The notes under the pieces were generated by a model, which was not told where the DNA came from, did no database searches, and was given only the letters and a program-made list of their open reading frames with translations. 35,049 nucleotides of DNA, taken from positions 1-35,049 of the forward strand of contig CABMCD010000019.1 in NCBI GenBank assembly GCA_902384555.1, written 5' to 3'. The position numbers and the translations under genes were made by a program. Shown here in pieces: positions 22,560 to 29,771 of the stretch. The stretch comes from an uncultured archaeon (GTDB lineage Archaea > Micrarchaeota > Micrarchaeia > Anstonellales > Anstonellaceae). Each line of letters starts with the position of its first letter. Positions within the stretch are counted from its first letter, which is position 1.

Positions 22560-23642
22560 TCAGAGCTTGGGGTCCAGCTGGTGGGCCTGGCTGAAGGACC
22601 CGTTCGCATCCTGCGTGCGGCCCAGCATCTGAAGCGCGTGCCCCCGGTTGTAGAAGGCCATCGCGTTCTTGGGGTCCAGTTCCACGGCCTTGTTGTAGTC
22701 GGCCAGCGCGCCCGCATATTCCTTGAGCGCGTATTTGGCGTTGCCCCGGGCGAAATAGGCATCTGCGTATTTGGGCCCCAGCTGGACGGCCAAGTCGAAC
22801 TCGCGGACGGCCTGCTCGTAGGAGTCCAGCCCGTACCATGCCGCCCCGCGCCCGTAATGGATTTGGGAAAGGTCCAAGTCCTGCAGCCAGACGGTTTTCT
22901 GGCTGCCCATGCGCAGCAGCTGGTCAAAGTCCTTGAGCGCCAATTCGTAGCGCCCCGTCTGCAGAAGGGCGAAGCCGCGCTCCACGAAAGCCGCCCCATT
23001 CTCCCATTCCGGCTGGTCCTGAATAATCCAGCCCAAGTGCTGGAGGGCCTCGTCCGCGCGCCCCAGGCGCATCAGCGAGCCGGCCATGAAAAAGCGGACA
23101 TCCCGCACGGAGTCGGGGTTGTTTCCCAGTTTGAGGGCCTGATTGTAATCATCCAGCGCTTCCCGGTCGCGCCCCATCGAGGACAGGACGCGCGCGCGCC
23201 CGTAATAGGCGTCGGCCATGCCGGGCTGGAGCCGGATCAGGCTTGAGAAATTGTTCAGCGCGTCCAGCCGTTCCTCATAGCTGCCTTGGGCGAGAAGCTC
23301 GGCCCTGAGCCAGAGCGCCTGCATGTTGCCCGTATCCACCTGCAGCAGGCTGTCGAGCGCCGAAAGGCGGCTGTCGCGGTCCTTGGTCATCCAGTTCCAA
23401 GCCGTGTTGGCCGAATCCCCGGCCGGCTTGCCGCCCTTGACGGCCGTGTCCTGCGCCCGGGCCGCGAAAAAGGAGGTCACCAGCACCGCGCTTCCGAGCG
23501 TCACCCACCGGATTCCTCTCCAGATGGCGCTGGAGCGATGATGCCGGTCGTGGTGAGCGGAGAAGATGTCGCGTTCAGCCCCGGACTTGTTCGTTCGGTG
23601 GTGCTCGCTCTTCGGGTTGGGGGAATGCGCGCCTTTTCTCAT
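22560..23642 (-). CDS. membrane-anchored TPR-repeat protein
   Basis: This protein of about 360 aa has a basic, His-rich cytoplasmic N-terminus (1-42), a single hydrophobic segment (WVTLGSAVLVTSFFAARA, about 46-63) and then at least seven tetratricopeptide repeats, such as ADAYYGRARVLSSMGRDREA, YADAYFARGNAKYALKEYAG and AMAFYNRGHALQMLGRTQDA. TPR arrays bind other proteins; here they probably face the outside of the membrane, as a signal anchor or cleaved signal would place them. The partner is unknown. ATG 23642 lies 25 bases from a TATA-like box; ATG 23657 is only about ten bases from it. It is divergent from the small gene at 23763. Confidence 0.82.
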   Translation of the reverse strand: MRKGAHSPNPKSEHHRTNKSGAERDIFSAHHDRHHRSSAIWRGIRWVTLGSAVLVTSFFAARAQDTAVKGGKPAGDSANTAWNWMTKDRDSRLSALDSLLQVDTGNMQALWLRAELLAQGSYEERLDALNNFSSLIRLQPGMADAYYGRARVLSSMGRDREALDDYNQALKLGNNPDSVRDVRFFMAGSLMRLGRADEALQHLGWIIQDQPEWENGAAFVERGFALLQTGRYELALKDFDQLLRMGSQKTVWLQDLDLSQIHYGRGAAWYGLDSYEQAVREFDLAVQLGPKYADAYFARGNAKYALKEYAGALADYNKAVELDPKNAMAFYNRGHALQMLGRTQDANGSFSQAHQLDPKL

Positions 23643-23663
23643 AACCTTCTGCCTCATGGGTTC

Positions 23664-23670
23664 TATAATA
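23664..23670 (-). promoter_or_regulatory. TATA-like box for the TPR gene
   Basis: TATAATA (minus strand TATTATA) is centred 25 bases before ATG 23642. Confidence 0.45.
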
Positions 23671-23733
23671 ACTTACCGCCGCCTCAGCGCCTCGAAGCGG
23701 CCTCTTTCCCGCAGCCCCGCGCCGGGAGGTTTC

Positions 23734-23740
23734 TTTAAAT
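23734..23740 (+). promoter_or_regulatory. TATA-like box for the gene at 23763
   Basis: TTTAAAT is centred 26 bases before ATG 23763. It overlaps the alternative ATG 23739, which makes that start unlikely. Confidence 0.45.
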
Positions 23741-23762
23741 GATTTTCAGTATTCAGAGGTGT

Positions 23763-23984
23763 ATGGCTCCCATCCCCCCTCTGAAGCCCGGTGGGCGCTC
23801 CGGCGGCATGCGCCGGGGCGTGCGCGGCGGCAAGCGCGTGGTATTCGTCACTCCCTATGCCAAGGCGGCGGAGGAGGAGGCCAAGAAGCAGCGCGACCGC
23901 GGCTTTAAGACCGAAGTCAAGAAGGAGCGGGACGACACCGGCACCTATGTTTACACGGTATTTATTTTCGAGGGCGGATTTTAG
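23763..23984 (+). CDS. small basic hypothetical protein
   Basis: I do not recognise this 73-aa protein. It begins with a Pro/Gly/Arg-rich segment (APIPPLKPGGRSGGMRRG) and continues with a compact alpha-beta unit: KRVVFVTPYAKAAEEEAKKQ, then FKTEVKKER and a final TGTYVYTVFIFEGGF hairpin. The strongly basic N-terminus could bind nucleic acid. It lies five bases before the next small gene, so they are probably co-expressed. The leaderless ATG 23763 is preferred over ATG 23739, which would add eight residues. Confidence 0.65.
   Translation: MAPIPPLKPGGRSGGMRRGVRGGKRVVFVTPYAKAAEEEAKKQRDRGFKTEVKKERDDTGTYVYTVFIFEGGF
23961..23968 (+). promoter_or_regulatory. possible internal TATA-like box for the gene at 23990
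   Basis: TTTATTTT is centred about 25 bases before ATG 23990, inside the end of the preceding coding region. A separate leaderless transcript is possible. Confidence 0.3.
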
Positions 23985-23989
23985 ACGCA

Positions 23990-24289
23990 ATGGGAAGAGG
24001 GGCGGGGATAGCGATGGAAACGGCTGAAACAAAATTGGACCGGGCCAAGATTCTGCGCGAGGGCAAAATCGAAATCCCCGTCACCCATTCGGGCATGCGC
24101 CAGCGCCTGCCCTTTGTGGTGGTGCGAGAGAAGCTGGGAGACGGGCAGGTGCCCTACCTCAAAGTGGAGCGGTGGGTGGATGCCGGCCAGCTGCTCAAAG
24201 TGGCGGCCGAGGCCGATTTGCCGGTGATGGCCCCATCCGGCAAATATTTCCCGCCCCGAAAGAAGGCCAGCGACTATTTGGGCCTGTAA
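23990..24289 (+). CDS. small hypothetical protein
   Basis: I do not recognise this 99-aa protein (91 aa from ATG 24014, which has GGGGAT upstream). It has a charged start, strands IEIPVTHSG and RLPFVVVREK, a VPYLKVERWVDAGQLLKVAAEA segment and a basic FPPRKKASDYLGL tail. There are no cysteines and no membrane segment. It follows the small gene at 23763 closely and converges with the DUF1858-like gene. Confidence 0.65.
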   Translation: MGRGAGIAMETAETKLDRAKILREGKIEIPVTHSGMRQRLPFVVVREKLGDGQVPYLKVERWVDAGQLLKVAAEADLPVMAPSGKYFPPRKKASDYLGL

Positions 24290-24302
24290 GAAACCGCAAA
24301 TC

Positions 24303-24995
24303 CTATTTCTTTTCCCGCTCGTCTGCCAGCTTGAGGTTCATCCTCCGCACCAGCTCGGCCACCTCATCAGGCCCCATGCCGTGCAGCGCGCAGCCGGTTT
24401 CCAGCGTGTCGTAGGCCGAGAGCTGGCAGCCGATGCAGTGCAGGCCGGCCTCCATCAGGATTTCGAGGGTGGTGGGGTATTTTTCGGCGATTTCGGTGAT
24501 ATACATGGTGGGGACGATGGGGCCGGCCGAAACGGAAGCCGGCTTCGCTTTCCCGCCCCTCGAGCCGGCTTTGGGCTTGGGGCCTTTGCCCGTTTCCTCC
24601 CCTTTCAGCAGGGGCGGGCTCTTGGCGTCGATGTCGCTGCGCACTTCCCGCAGCGACTGCTGGTGAACGCCCCAGCGCCGCGCGCTCTGCTCAATCGAGG
24701 CCACGTCCACCGGCACGCGCAGGGGCGCGGCCTCGGCGCTCGCCTGCGGGCGGATGAGGGGCACCGACACCACGGCCGGCGGCCTTTTCTTGAGGGGCTC
24801 GACGTTCTGCATGTCCGAGCCGGGCAGCTGGGCGGCGAGCCTCGGGCCGGCCGGGCCGTTTGTTTGGAGCCGCCCGCCCGGCGCGGCCTTCCGGCCCTGC
24901 GCGCCTTGCTTGCGCGCGGCGCGCGCGGCTGCCGCGGGAGCCGGGTTCAGCGCCCGCCCGGCGCCTTTCTTCTTTTTATCTATGTTTTTGGCCAC
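24303..24995 (-). CDS. DUF1858-like redox-disulfide domain protein with long disordered N-terminus
   Basis: The last 75 residues of this protein of about 230 aa form a DUF1858-type domain: MYITEIAEKYPTTLEILMEA, then GLHCIGCQLSAYDTLETGC. Such domains occur next to hybrid cluster proteins and in Fe-S repair proteins, and their CxxC is thought to be redox-active. Residues 1-150 are Ala/Pro/Lys/Arg-rich and look disordered; they contain one short ordered-looking piece (VDVASIEQSARRWGVHQQSL). No Fe-S enzyme is encoded nearby except PurF. GTG 24995 lies 26 bases from a TATAAAA box; ATG 25049 would add eighteen residues but start before the box. The basic tail could bind nucleic acid. Confidence 0.72.
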   Translation of the reverse strand: MAKNIDKKKKGAGRALNPAPAAAARAARKQGAQGRKAAPGGRLQTNGPAGPRLAAQLPGSDMQNVEPLKKRPPAVVSVPLIRPQASAEAAPLRVPVDVASIEQSARRWGVHQQSLREVRSDIDAKSPPLLKGEETGKGPKPKAGSRGGKAKPASVSAGPIVPTMYITEIAEKYPTTLEILMEAGLHCIGCQLSAYDTLETGCALHGMGPDEVAELVRRMNLKLADEREKK

Positions 24996-25017
24996 ATGTT
25001 TGATGGCGGGGGTGCCC

Positions 25018-25024
25018 TTTTTAT
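25018..25024 (-). promoter_or_regulatory. TATA-like box for the DUF1858-like gene
   Basis: TTTTATA (minus strand TATAAAA) is centred 26 bases before the in-frame GTG at 24995. Confidence 0.4.
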
Positions 25025-25080
25025 AGTCCTGCCCCGTTAAGAGAAGCATTACCGACGACTAGTCGATTATCGGGGATTAT

Positions 25081-25497
25081 TTGCCATCCAACCAGTCATC
25101 ATACGAGGATTTGCTCAAGCGCGCCCGTGCCGCCTTGCCTGAAAAAACGCTGGCCTACGAGCGTTTCGAGCCGCCCGTGCCCGAAACCCAAATCCAGGGC
25201 TCCAAGACCATTTTGCGCAATTTCGAGCTGATTTGCACCAAGCTGCGCCGCGAGCCGGCCCTGCTCTCCAAATACCTGTCCAAGGAGCTGGCCGTTCCCG
25301 CCACCATTGACGGCGGAAAACTCATCCTGCACGGCAAGGTCTACGACCGCATGCTCAACGAGAAGCTCAGCAACTTCATTTCATCCTATGTGGTCTGCAA
25401 GGAATGCAAGCGTCCCGACACCAAGCTGGTGGACGGGGCGCATGGCATCCGCACGCTGGTGTGCGAGGCCTGCGGCGCCCGCGCGCCCGCCAAGTGA
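25081..25497 (+). CDS. translation initiation factor aIF2, beta subunit
   Basis: aIF2-beta (138 aa) is part of the archaeal initiation factor that brings Met-tRNA to the ribosome. It begins with SYEDLLKRARAALPEK, has the core TILRNFELICTKLRREPALL and LSKELAVPATIDG, and ends with a zinc ribbon: Cys106/Cys109 in YVVCKECKRPDTK and Cys128/Cys131 in VCEACGA. No ATG exists between the upstream stop (25060-25062) and the conserved region, so the start is TTG 25081, with GGGGAT five bases upstream. The next gene, aIF1A, follows after 13 bases. Confidence 0.93.
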   Translation: MPSNQSSYEDLLKRARAALPEKTLAYERFEPPVPETQIQGSKTILRNFELICTKLRREPALLSKYLSKELAVPATIDGGKLILHGKVYDRMLNEKLSNFISSYVVCKECKRPDTKLVDGAHGIRTLVCEACGARAPAK

Positions 25498-25510
25498 GTA
25501 GAGGCATATT

Positions 25511-25906
25511 ATGGTCGTTTCTCCGTCTTCATCCCCCGTTCCCGGCGTTTCCCGGCCCCCGGCAGGCTCTTCCGCCTCCCCGGGTGCGGCCCCGTCCGCC
25601 GCCCCTTCCCCCTCCGGCGTGCCCGGCGAGGGATTCGTGCGCGTGCGCCTGCCCCGCGAGGGCGAAATCCTCGGCGTGGTGGTGGGCAACGTGGGCGGAG
25701 GCCGCCTGCAGGTGCAGTGCAAGGACGGCAAGGAGCGCCTGTGCCGCATTCCGGGCAAAATCCGCCGCAACATCTGGGTGCGCCAGGGCGACATCGTGCT
25801 GGTGGAGCCCTGGAAAATCGAGGGCGAGAAGCGCGGCGACGTGATTTGGCGCTACAACCATCTGCAGGCCGACTGGCTGCGCAACAAGGGTTACATCAGC
25901 CGCTAG
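25511..25906 (+). CDS. translation initiation factor aIF1A
   Basis: aIF1A (131 aa) binds the ribosomal A site during initiation. The OB-fold core has GEILGVVVGNVGGGRLQVQC, RLCRIPGKIRRNIWVRQGD and IVLVEPWKI, followed by GDVIWRYNHLQADWL, as in the archaeal and eukaryotic factors. The first 38 residues are a Ser/Pro/Ala-rich extension in place of the usual short basic tail. GAGG lies about six bases before the ATG. It is coupled to aIF2-beta in a two-gene operon. Confidence 0.93.
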   Translation: MVVSPSSSPVPGVSRPPAGSSASPGAAPSAAPSPSGVPGEGFVRVRLPREGEILGVVVGNVGGGRLQVQCKDGKERLCRIPGKIRRNIWVRQGDIVLVEPWKIEGEKRGDVIWRYNHLQADWLRNKGYISR

Positions 25907-25939
25907 GATTCCCCGGGGGCGCAATCCTTATAAATAAAG

Positions 25940-25945
25940 TTATAA
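25940..25945 (+). promoter_or_regulatory. TATA-like box for the gene at 25966
   Basis: TTATAA is centred 24 bases before ATG 25966. A second box, CTTATAAATA, lies at 25927-25936, so two starts are possible. Confidence 0.5.
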
Positions 25946-25965
25946 TAGATATAATCGTGTGTTAA

Positions 25966-26727
25966 ATGACTCCGCCTAAACTAGTCTCCAACCAAACTCC
26001 ACCTCCCAGTTTCGTTACGGTATCGACTGTCAAAGAATACACTCAGAATGTCTCCAAGGCTACCGCGTATTTGGCTCTCAATCCAGCCGACCCTGCGCGC
26101 TGGCAGCTGGCCTTCCGCTGGCTGGACGTTTTCACGCCCAATCACATGACTTGGCCTTTCATGACCCCTCTGCTGCGCGATTTGGCCGCCCTCCTTCCTT
26201 ATGCGGCCGTCCGCGACGCGACACTGGCGGTTCAGATGGCCCATAATCTGGGCAGCCGCGCCCAGAAGGCCAATGGCGTTGAAGCTGCCCAGCGAATGGC
26301 CTCCGAGTTGTGGAGTTTCAATCCCCGCAACAGCATCCACGACGAGGCCATGCGCCTTTTCGAAACCTGCCGCTTCCCCGAGCTGGAGTCCGGCGGGCCG
26401 GATTTCAACGGCAGCGCCATCCGCCCTGTCGGCGCGCAGCAGATTCTCAACGCCCAGCAGGCCGTGCGCCTGTGGCTGCAACTGGGCGACACCGAAAACG
26501 CCTTTGTGGGCCTCGAGCATCTGAACGTGGCCTTGTTCTTTTCCATGCTCCAGAACTCCAAGTTTGTCGGCTCCTTGCCGTTCGAAGTTCCGGAAATCCA
26601 CGTCTCTTCCTCAGACGGCACCCTCTTCAGCTTCAAAGCCACCGATTTCACGGCGGACAACCTGCACGCGCAAACCCTTCAAGTGCTTGCCCTGACCATG
26701 AGAATCGACCCGCCCCGCTGTGATTGA
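25966..26727 (+). CDS. hypothetical protein
   Basis: I do not recognise this 253-aa protein. The first 130 residues look helical (YTQNVSKATAYLALNPADPA, WPFMTPLLRDLAALLPY, GVEAAQRMASELWSFNP), somewhat like helical-repeat proteins. A second helical part (ILNAQQAVRLWLQLGD) leads to a beta-rich end (FEVPEIHVSSSDGTLFSF). There is no signal peptide or membrane segment; its three cysteines are not arranged as a motif. It has its own promoter and lies 48 bases before rio1 on the same strand. Confidence 0.72.
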   Translation: MTPPKLVSNQTPPPSFVTVSTVKEYTQNVSKATAYLALNPADPARWQLAFRWLDVFTPNHMTWPFMTPLLRDLAALLPYAAVRDATLAVQMAHNLGSRAQKANGVEAAQRMASELWSFNPRNSIHDEAMRLFETCRFPELESGGPDFNGSAIRPVGAQQILNAQQAVRLWLQLGDTENAFVGLEHLNVALFFSMLQNSKFVGSLPFEVPEIHVSSSDGTLFSFKATDFTADNLHAQTLQVLALTMRIDPPRCD

Positions 26728-26746
26728 GCCGGGCCCGACCATCCTC

Positions 26747-26753
26747 CTTTTAT
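26747..26753 (+). promoter_or_regulatory. TATA-like box for rio1
   Basis: CTTTTAT within a pyrimidine-rich spacer is centred 26 bases before ATG 26776. A GGTG five bases before that ATG would be an alternative SD in a longer transcript. Confidence 0.4.
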
Positions 26754-26775
26754 CCTCCCGCCGTCTGGTGCATGT

Positions 26776-27546
26776 ATGGCCCTCCGCCAATCCAAGAAAA
26801 AGCGCCCTCGCCGCGAGGACAAGCAGGACAAGGAATCTTGGCCGCTGGAGGAGGGCGTTTTCGACCGCAATTCCCTCATCGCCCTCGACCGCTTCCGCGG
26901 CAAGGGTATCGTGCGCACCCTCGACTACTGCATCGCCGAAGGCAAGGAGGCCAACGTCTATCGCGCCACGAAAGAGGACGGCAGCTTCGTGGCCGTCAAG
27001 ATGTACCGCCTGCGCTCGCCCTCCTTTGTGCACATGGGCCAGTACATCGAGGGCGATAGGCGCTTCTCCAAAATCAAGGGCAATTCGCAGGGCCTCATCT
27101 TTGCATGGACGCAAAAGGAATACCGCAACCTGGAACTGCTGCATGACGCCGGTGTGCGCGTGCCCGACCCCATCGCGTTCAAGGCCAACATTCTGGCCAT
27201 GGAATTCTTGGGCGTCGATGGCCTGCCCTACTCCCGTCTGGTCGAAGTGGGCAGCGAAGACCCGAACCGCGATTACGACCTCATCCGCGCCGACGTGAAG
27301 AAAATGCGCGAGGCAGGGCTGGTGCACGGCGATTTGTCGGAATTCAACATCCTGATGACCGACAAGGGGCCCTACATCATCGACTGCGGTCAGGCCGTCC
27401 TGCTCACCCATCCGCGCGCGCTGGAATTCTACAACCGCGATTTGCGCACGCTGTGGAAATATTTCAGCAAATATCCCGATTTCGACCGGCCGGAGCCGGT
27501 GGCGGAAGAAAGCGAGGGAAAAAACAAGGAACCTGAAAACAAATAA
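26776..27546 (+). CDS. rio1: RIO1-type serine/threonine protein kinase
   Basis: RIO1 (256 aa) is an atypical kinase/ATPase that acts late in small ribosomal subunit maturation. Marks are the basic N-terminus, EGKEANVYRA (nucleotide loop, about 55-64), VAVKMYRL with Lys75, FVHMGQYIEGDRRF in place of the flexible loop, WTQKEYRNLELL, the catalytic loop LVHGDLSEFNIL with Asp186 and Asn191, and the metal-binding YIIDCGQAVLL with Asp203. The C-terminus ends in a charged EESEGKNKEPENK tail encoded by an A-rich stretch. The ATG is supported by the TATA-like box or GGTG upstream. Confidence 0.93.
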   Translation: MALRQSKKKRPRREDKQDKESWPLEEGVFDRNSLIALDRFRGKGIVRTLDYCIAEGKEANVYRATKEDGSFVAVKMYRLRSPSFVHMGQYIEGDRRFSKIKGNSQGLIFAWTQKEYRNLELLHDAGVRVPDPIAFKANILAMEFLGVDGLPYSRLVEVGSEDPNRDYDLIRADVKKMREAGLVHGDLSEFNILMTDKGPYIIDCGQAVLLTHPRALEFYNRDLRTLWKYFSKYPDFDRPEPVAEESEGKNKEPENK

Positions 27547-27564
27547 GCGGAGAAACAGCTAACG

Positions 27565-27602
27565 CGCCAAAAACAAAGAAGAAAAAGAAGAATAAAGGAA
27601 AT
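27565..27602 (-). terminator. T-rich terminator of the superoxide dismutase gene
   Basis: On the minus strand the spacer after the SOD stop is a pyrimidine tract with several T-runs (TTTATTCTTCTTTTTCTTCTTTG). It is A-rich on the plus strand, after rio1. Confidence 0.45.
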
Positions 27603-27618
27603 AGGGGCGTCGAATCCC

Positions 27619-28245
27619 CTAAGCCTTCCTGTTTTTGCGGAACAGGTCCAAGTGGTATCTCTTGATGACGTCGTTGCACTCGTCCCACTTGATGTTTTTC
27701 ATGAACGCCTCGATGTAGCCCTTGCGGTTGGTGGCGTAGTCGAGGAAGTAGGCGTGCTCATAGACGTCCAGCACCAGCACCGGGACTGCGCCCCAGATGC
27801 CGCCCTGATTGTGGATGTCGCACACGAAGTTGTGCAGCCGGCCCTCTTCCAAGTCCAGCGCCATCACCACCCAGCCGCGCGAGGCGGTGCCCTCGGCCTT
27901 GAACTCCTCGGCCCAAGCCGCAAACGAGCCGAAGTCCTCGTTAATCCACTGGGCAATCGTGCCGGCGGGCTCGGGCGTCTTGCCGCCCAAGTTGTCGAAA
28001 TAGAACTCGTGCAGTTTCACGCCGTTGAGCGCAAAGGTCTCCTCCACCTTCAGCTCGCGCAAGGAAGAGAAAGTCGCGTTGGTGGTGCTTTTGTCCACGG
28101 TTTCAAGCGCCTTTCTGATTTCATTGGTCTTTTTCACGTATCCTGCGTAGAGCACGTCATGGTGCTGGCCAATCTGCTTTTCAGACAGGCCGTCCAAGGA
28201 TGTGTATTTGAGCGGTTTTATGATTTTCTCCGGAACAGACACCAT
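27619..28245 (-). CDS. sod: superoxide dismutase, Fe/Mn type
   Basis: SOD (208 aa) converts superoxide to oxygen and hydrogen peroxide. The four metal ligands are visible: His28 in QIGQHHDVLYAGYV, His79 in VKLHEFYFDNLGG, and Asp160 with His164 in LVLDVYEHAYFLDY. GGIWGAVPVLVL precedes the last pair. Metal choice cannot be told from this reading. GGTGA lies seven bases before the ATG. A TATA-like box at 28296-28302 serves SOD with a leader of about 28 nt and, on the other strand, the divergent dsbB gene, so the two may respond together to oxygen or redox state. Confidence 0.93.
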   Translation of the reverse strand: MVSVPEKIIKPLKYTSLDGLSEKQIGQHHDVLYAGYVKKTNEIRKALETVDKSTTNATFSSLRELKVEETFALNGVKLHEFYFDNLGGKTPEPAGTIAQWINEDFGSFAAWAEEFKAEGTASRGWVVMALDLEEGRLHNFVCDIHNQGGIWGAVPVLVLDVYEHAYFLDYATNRKGYIEAFMKNIKWDECNDVIKRYHLDLFRKNRKA

Positions 28246-28295
28246 GGTATCTCACCTCGTATGATTTGCTTCTCATGCTTGCCTCGAACCGAAAC

Positions 28296-28302
28296 TATAA
28301 AA
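28296..28302. promoter_or_regulatory. bidirectional TATA-like box between sod and dsbB
   Basis: TATAAAA reads as a TATA-like box on both strands. It is 28 bases from ATG 28327 (nearly leaderless) and about 54 from the sod ATG. I see no clear inverted repeat that would mark an operator. Confidence 0.45.
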
Positions 28303-28326
28303 TGATGACGGGGAAACTATCTGCAT

Positions 28327-28920
28327 ATGGCGGATTTGGTCGATTTTTGCACCCAACTGCTCTCCAGCCTCACCCTTATGGTCCATGCCGCCCTGCTGGC
28401 CTTTGCCGCGCGCTGGGTGTTGCGCAAAGCCGGGGTTTCGAAAAAGGAGTCCTGGCCCGCCTTCCTGCGCCCGGCCCGCGACTTGGCCTCCCGCGTGTTC
28501 TCTTTCCTCCAATCTCACGCCCTTCCTCTGGCCGCCCTCATCGCGCTTGCGGCCACGCTTGGAAGCCTGTTCTTTTCCGAAGTGGCCGGCTGGGAGCCGT
28601 GCAAATTGTGCTGGTTCCAGCGCATCTTCATGTACCCGCAGGCCGCCATCCTGCTGCTGGCCCTCTGGCGAAAAGAGCGCTCCATCTGGCCCTATACGCT
28701 CGCCCTCTCCATCCTCGGCGGCTCTATTTCGGCCTACCACTACTCCACCTACCTGCTCTCACTGGGCAGCACGGGCGTGTGTTCCATCAGCGGCGGGCCG
28801 TCCTGTTTGATTAACTATTTCACGTCGTATGGCTACATCACGCTGCCGCTGATGGCCTTCACGGCTTCGCTGTCCATCGCGCTGATTTCGTGGTTTTGGT
28901 TAAGAGAGAAAAAAGAGTAG
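28327..28920 (+). CDS. dsbB: DsbB-family disulfide bond formation protein
   Basis: DsbB (197 aa) is a membrane protein that reoxidises a thiol oxidase using quinone. Of about five hydrophobic segments, one is an N-terminal extra (about 12-32), followed by a basic loop, then the canonical four. The first Cys pair is Cys92/Cys95 in WEPCKLCWFQRIFMYPQ and the second is Cys152/Cys160 in GVCSISGGPSC, both in exported loops as in known DsbB proteins. No DsbA partner is in the window, but the surface protein at 30560 has paired cysteines that would need such a system. It is divergent from sod. Confidence 0.9.
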   Translation: MADLVDFCTQLLSSLTLMVHAALLAFAARWVLRKAGVSKKESWPAFLRPARDLASRVFSFLQSHALPLAALIALAATLGSLFFSEVAGWEPCKLCWFQRIFMYPQAAILLLALWRKERSIWPYTLALSILGGSISAYHYSTYLLSLGSTGVCSISGGPSCLINYFTSYGYITLPLMAFTASLSIALISWFWLREKKE

Positions 28921-28945
28921 AAGAAGAGATGTGCCCGCGTTGTTC

Positions 28946-29692
28946 TTAGTCCGAATCGATTCTCGGCGCCAAGTAGTAGGACAGCTTCGCGCCCTCGACC
29001 TCGTATTCCAGTTTCAGCGGCGCGTTGGTCTTGAGGTTCAGCGTCACCGGCACCGCGTCGGGGCAGGCCTTGGTGATGTCCTCCAAATACTGGAGCGGGA
29101 AGGTGGCCTTGGCCGGCTGGCTGGACGTGAGCTCAATGAGCGTGGGCGAGTCCTTCTCCTGCTCCACCAGCAGGTCGGACGAGTCGCCGTGGCCCTCAAT
29201 CTTGAAGCCCGAGCCCTCGGCCTGCAAGCTTACGTGCGTGGACACCAGCGAGGCGTCGCGCAAATGGCCCTTGAGCGTGCCGCCCAGCATCTTCACCACC
29301 GAATCGGGGGCAATGGAGGGTTCGCGGCCCGCGCCCAGCGGCATCTCCAAAACGGGAATCTTGAACGAGCGCTTGGACTTGCCCTCGTAGAAGCGAATGG
29401 CGATTTTGTTCTCCTCCTGCGACACTTCGAGCTTTTCGCCGCCCTGCGCGCGGGAGAGGATTTTGGTCAGGTTGTCGAAATTCAGGCCCACGCGCACCGA
29501 ATCGCCCACCTCGTATTCCACGAAGGCGGCCTTGGGCATGGTGAAGCACACCATGGCGATTTGCGAGGGGTCCATGGCTTTGAGGGACAGGCCGGCGGGC
29601 GTCACGTCCAGTGCGCCCTCATCAATGAGGCTGACAATGGAATCTAGGGCATTCTTGAATTTCTTGGCATCTTCGACAACAAAACGGAACAT
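28946..29692 (-). CDS. pcn: DNA polymerase sliding clamp (PCNA)
   Basis: PCNA (248 aa) is the ring-shaped processivity clamp of archaeal replication. It begins MFRFVVEDAKKFKNALDSI, has LKAMDPSQIAMVCFTMP in the first domain, the linker region around FYEGKSKRSFKIPVL, and FPLQYLEDITKACP with the C-terminal APLKLEYEVEGAKLSYYLAPRI strands typical of archaeal PCNA. Family length is about 245-250 aa. ATG 29692 has GGTG six bases upstream; an upstream GTG four codons earlier is not needed. It shares an intergenic region with the divergent alaX gene. Confidence 0.95.
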   Translation of the reverse strand: MFRFVVEDAKKFKNALDSIVSLIDEGALDVTPAGLSLKAMDPSQIAMVCFTMPKAAFVEYEVGDSVRVGLNFDNLTKILSRAQGGEKLEVSQEENKIAIRFYEGKSKRSFKIPVLEMPLGAGREPSIAPDSVVKMLGGTLKGHLRDASLVSTHVSLQAEGSGFKIEGHGDSSDLLVEQEKDSPTLIELTSSQPAKATFPLQYLEDITKACPDAVPVTLNLKTNAPLKLEYEVEGAKLSYYLAPRIDSD

Positions 29693-29740
29693 GCAAAACA
29701 CCAAATCGGGCTTCCTCCCGTTCCTGCTTCTTCTACGAAG

Positions 29741-29749
29741 TTTTTAATC
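29741..29749. promoter_or_regulatory. TATA-like box between pcn and alaX
   Basis: TTTTTAATC lies 26 bases before ATG 29772 (leaderless alaX). The reverse, ATTAAAA, would give a leader of about 27 nt for pcn. Confidence 0.45.
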
Positions 29750-29771
29750 CTTCCACACCTATGTGTTCATC

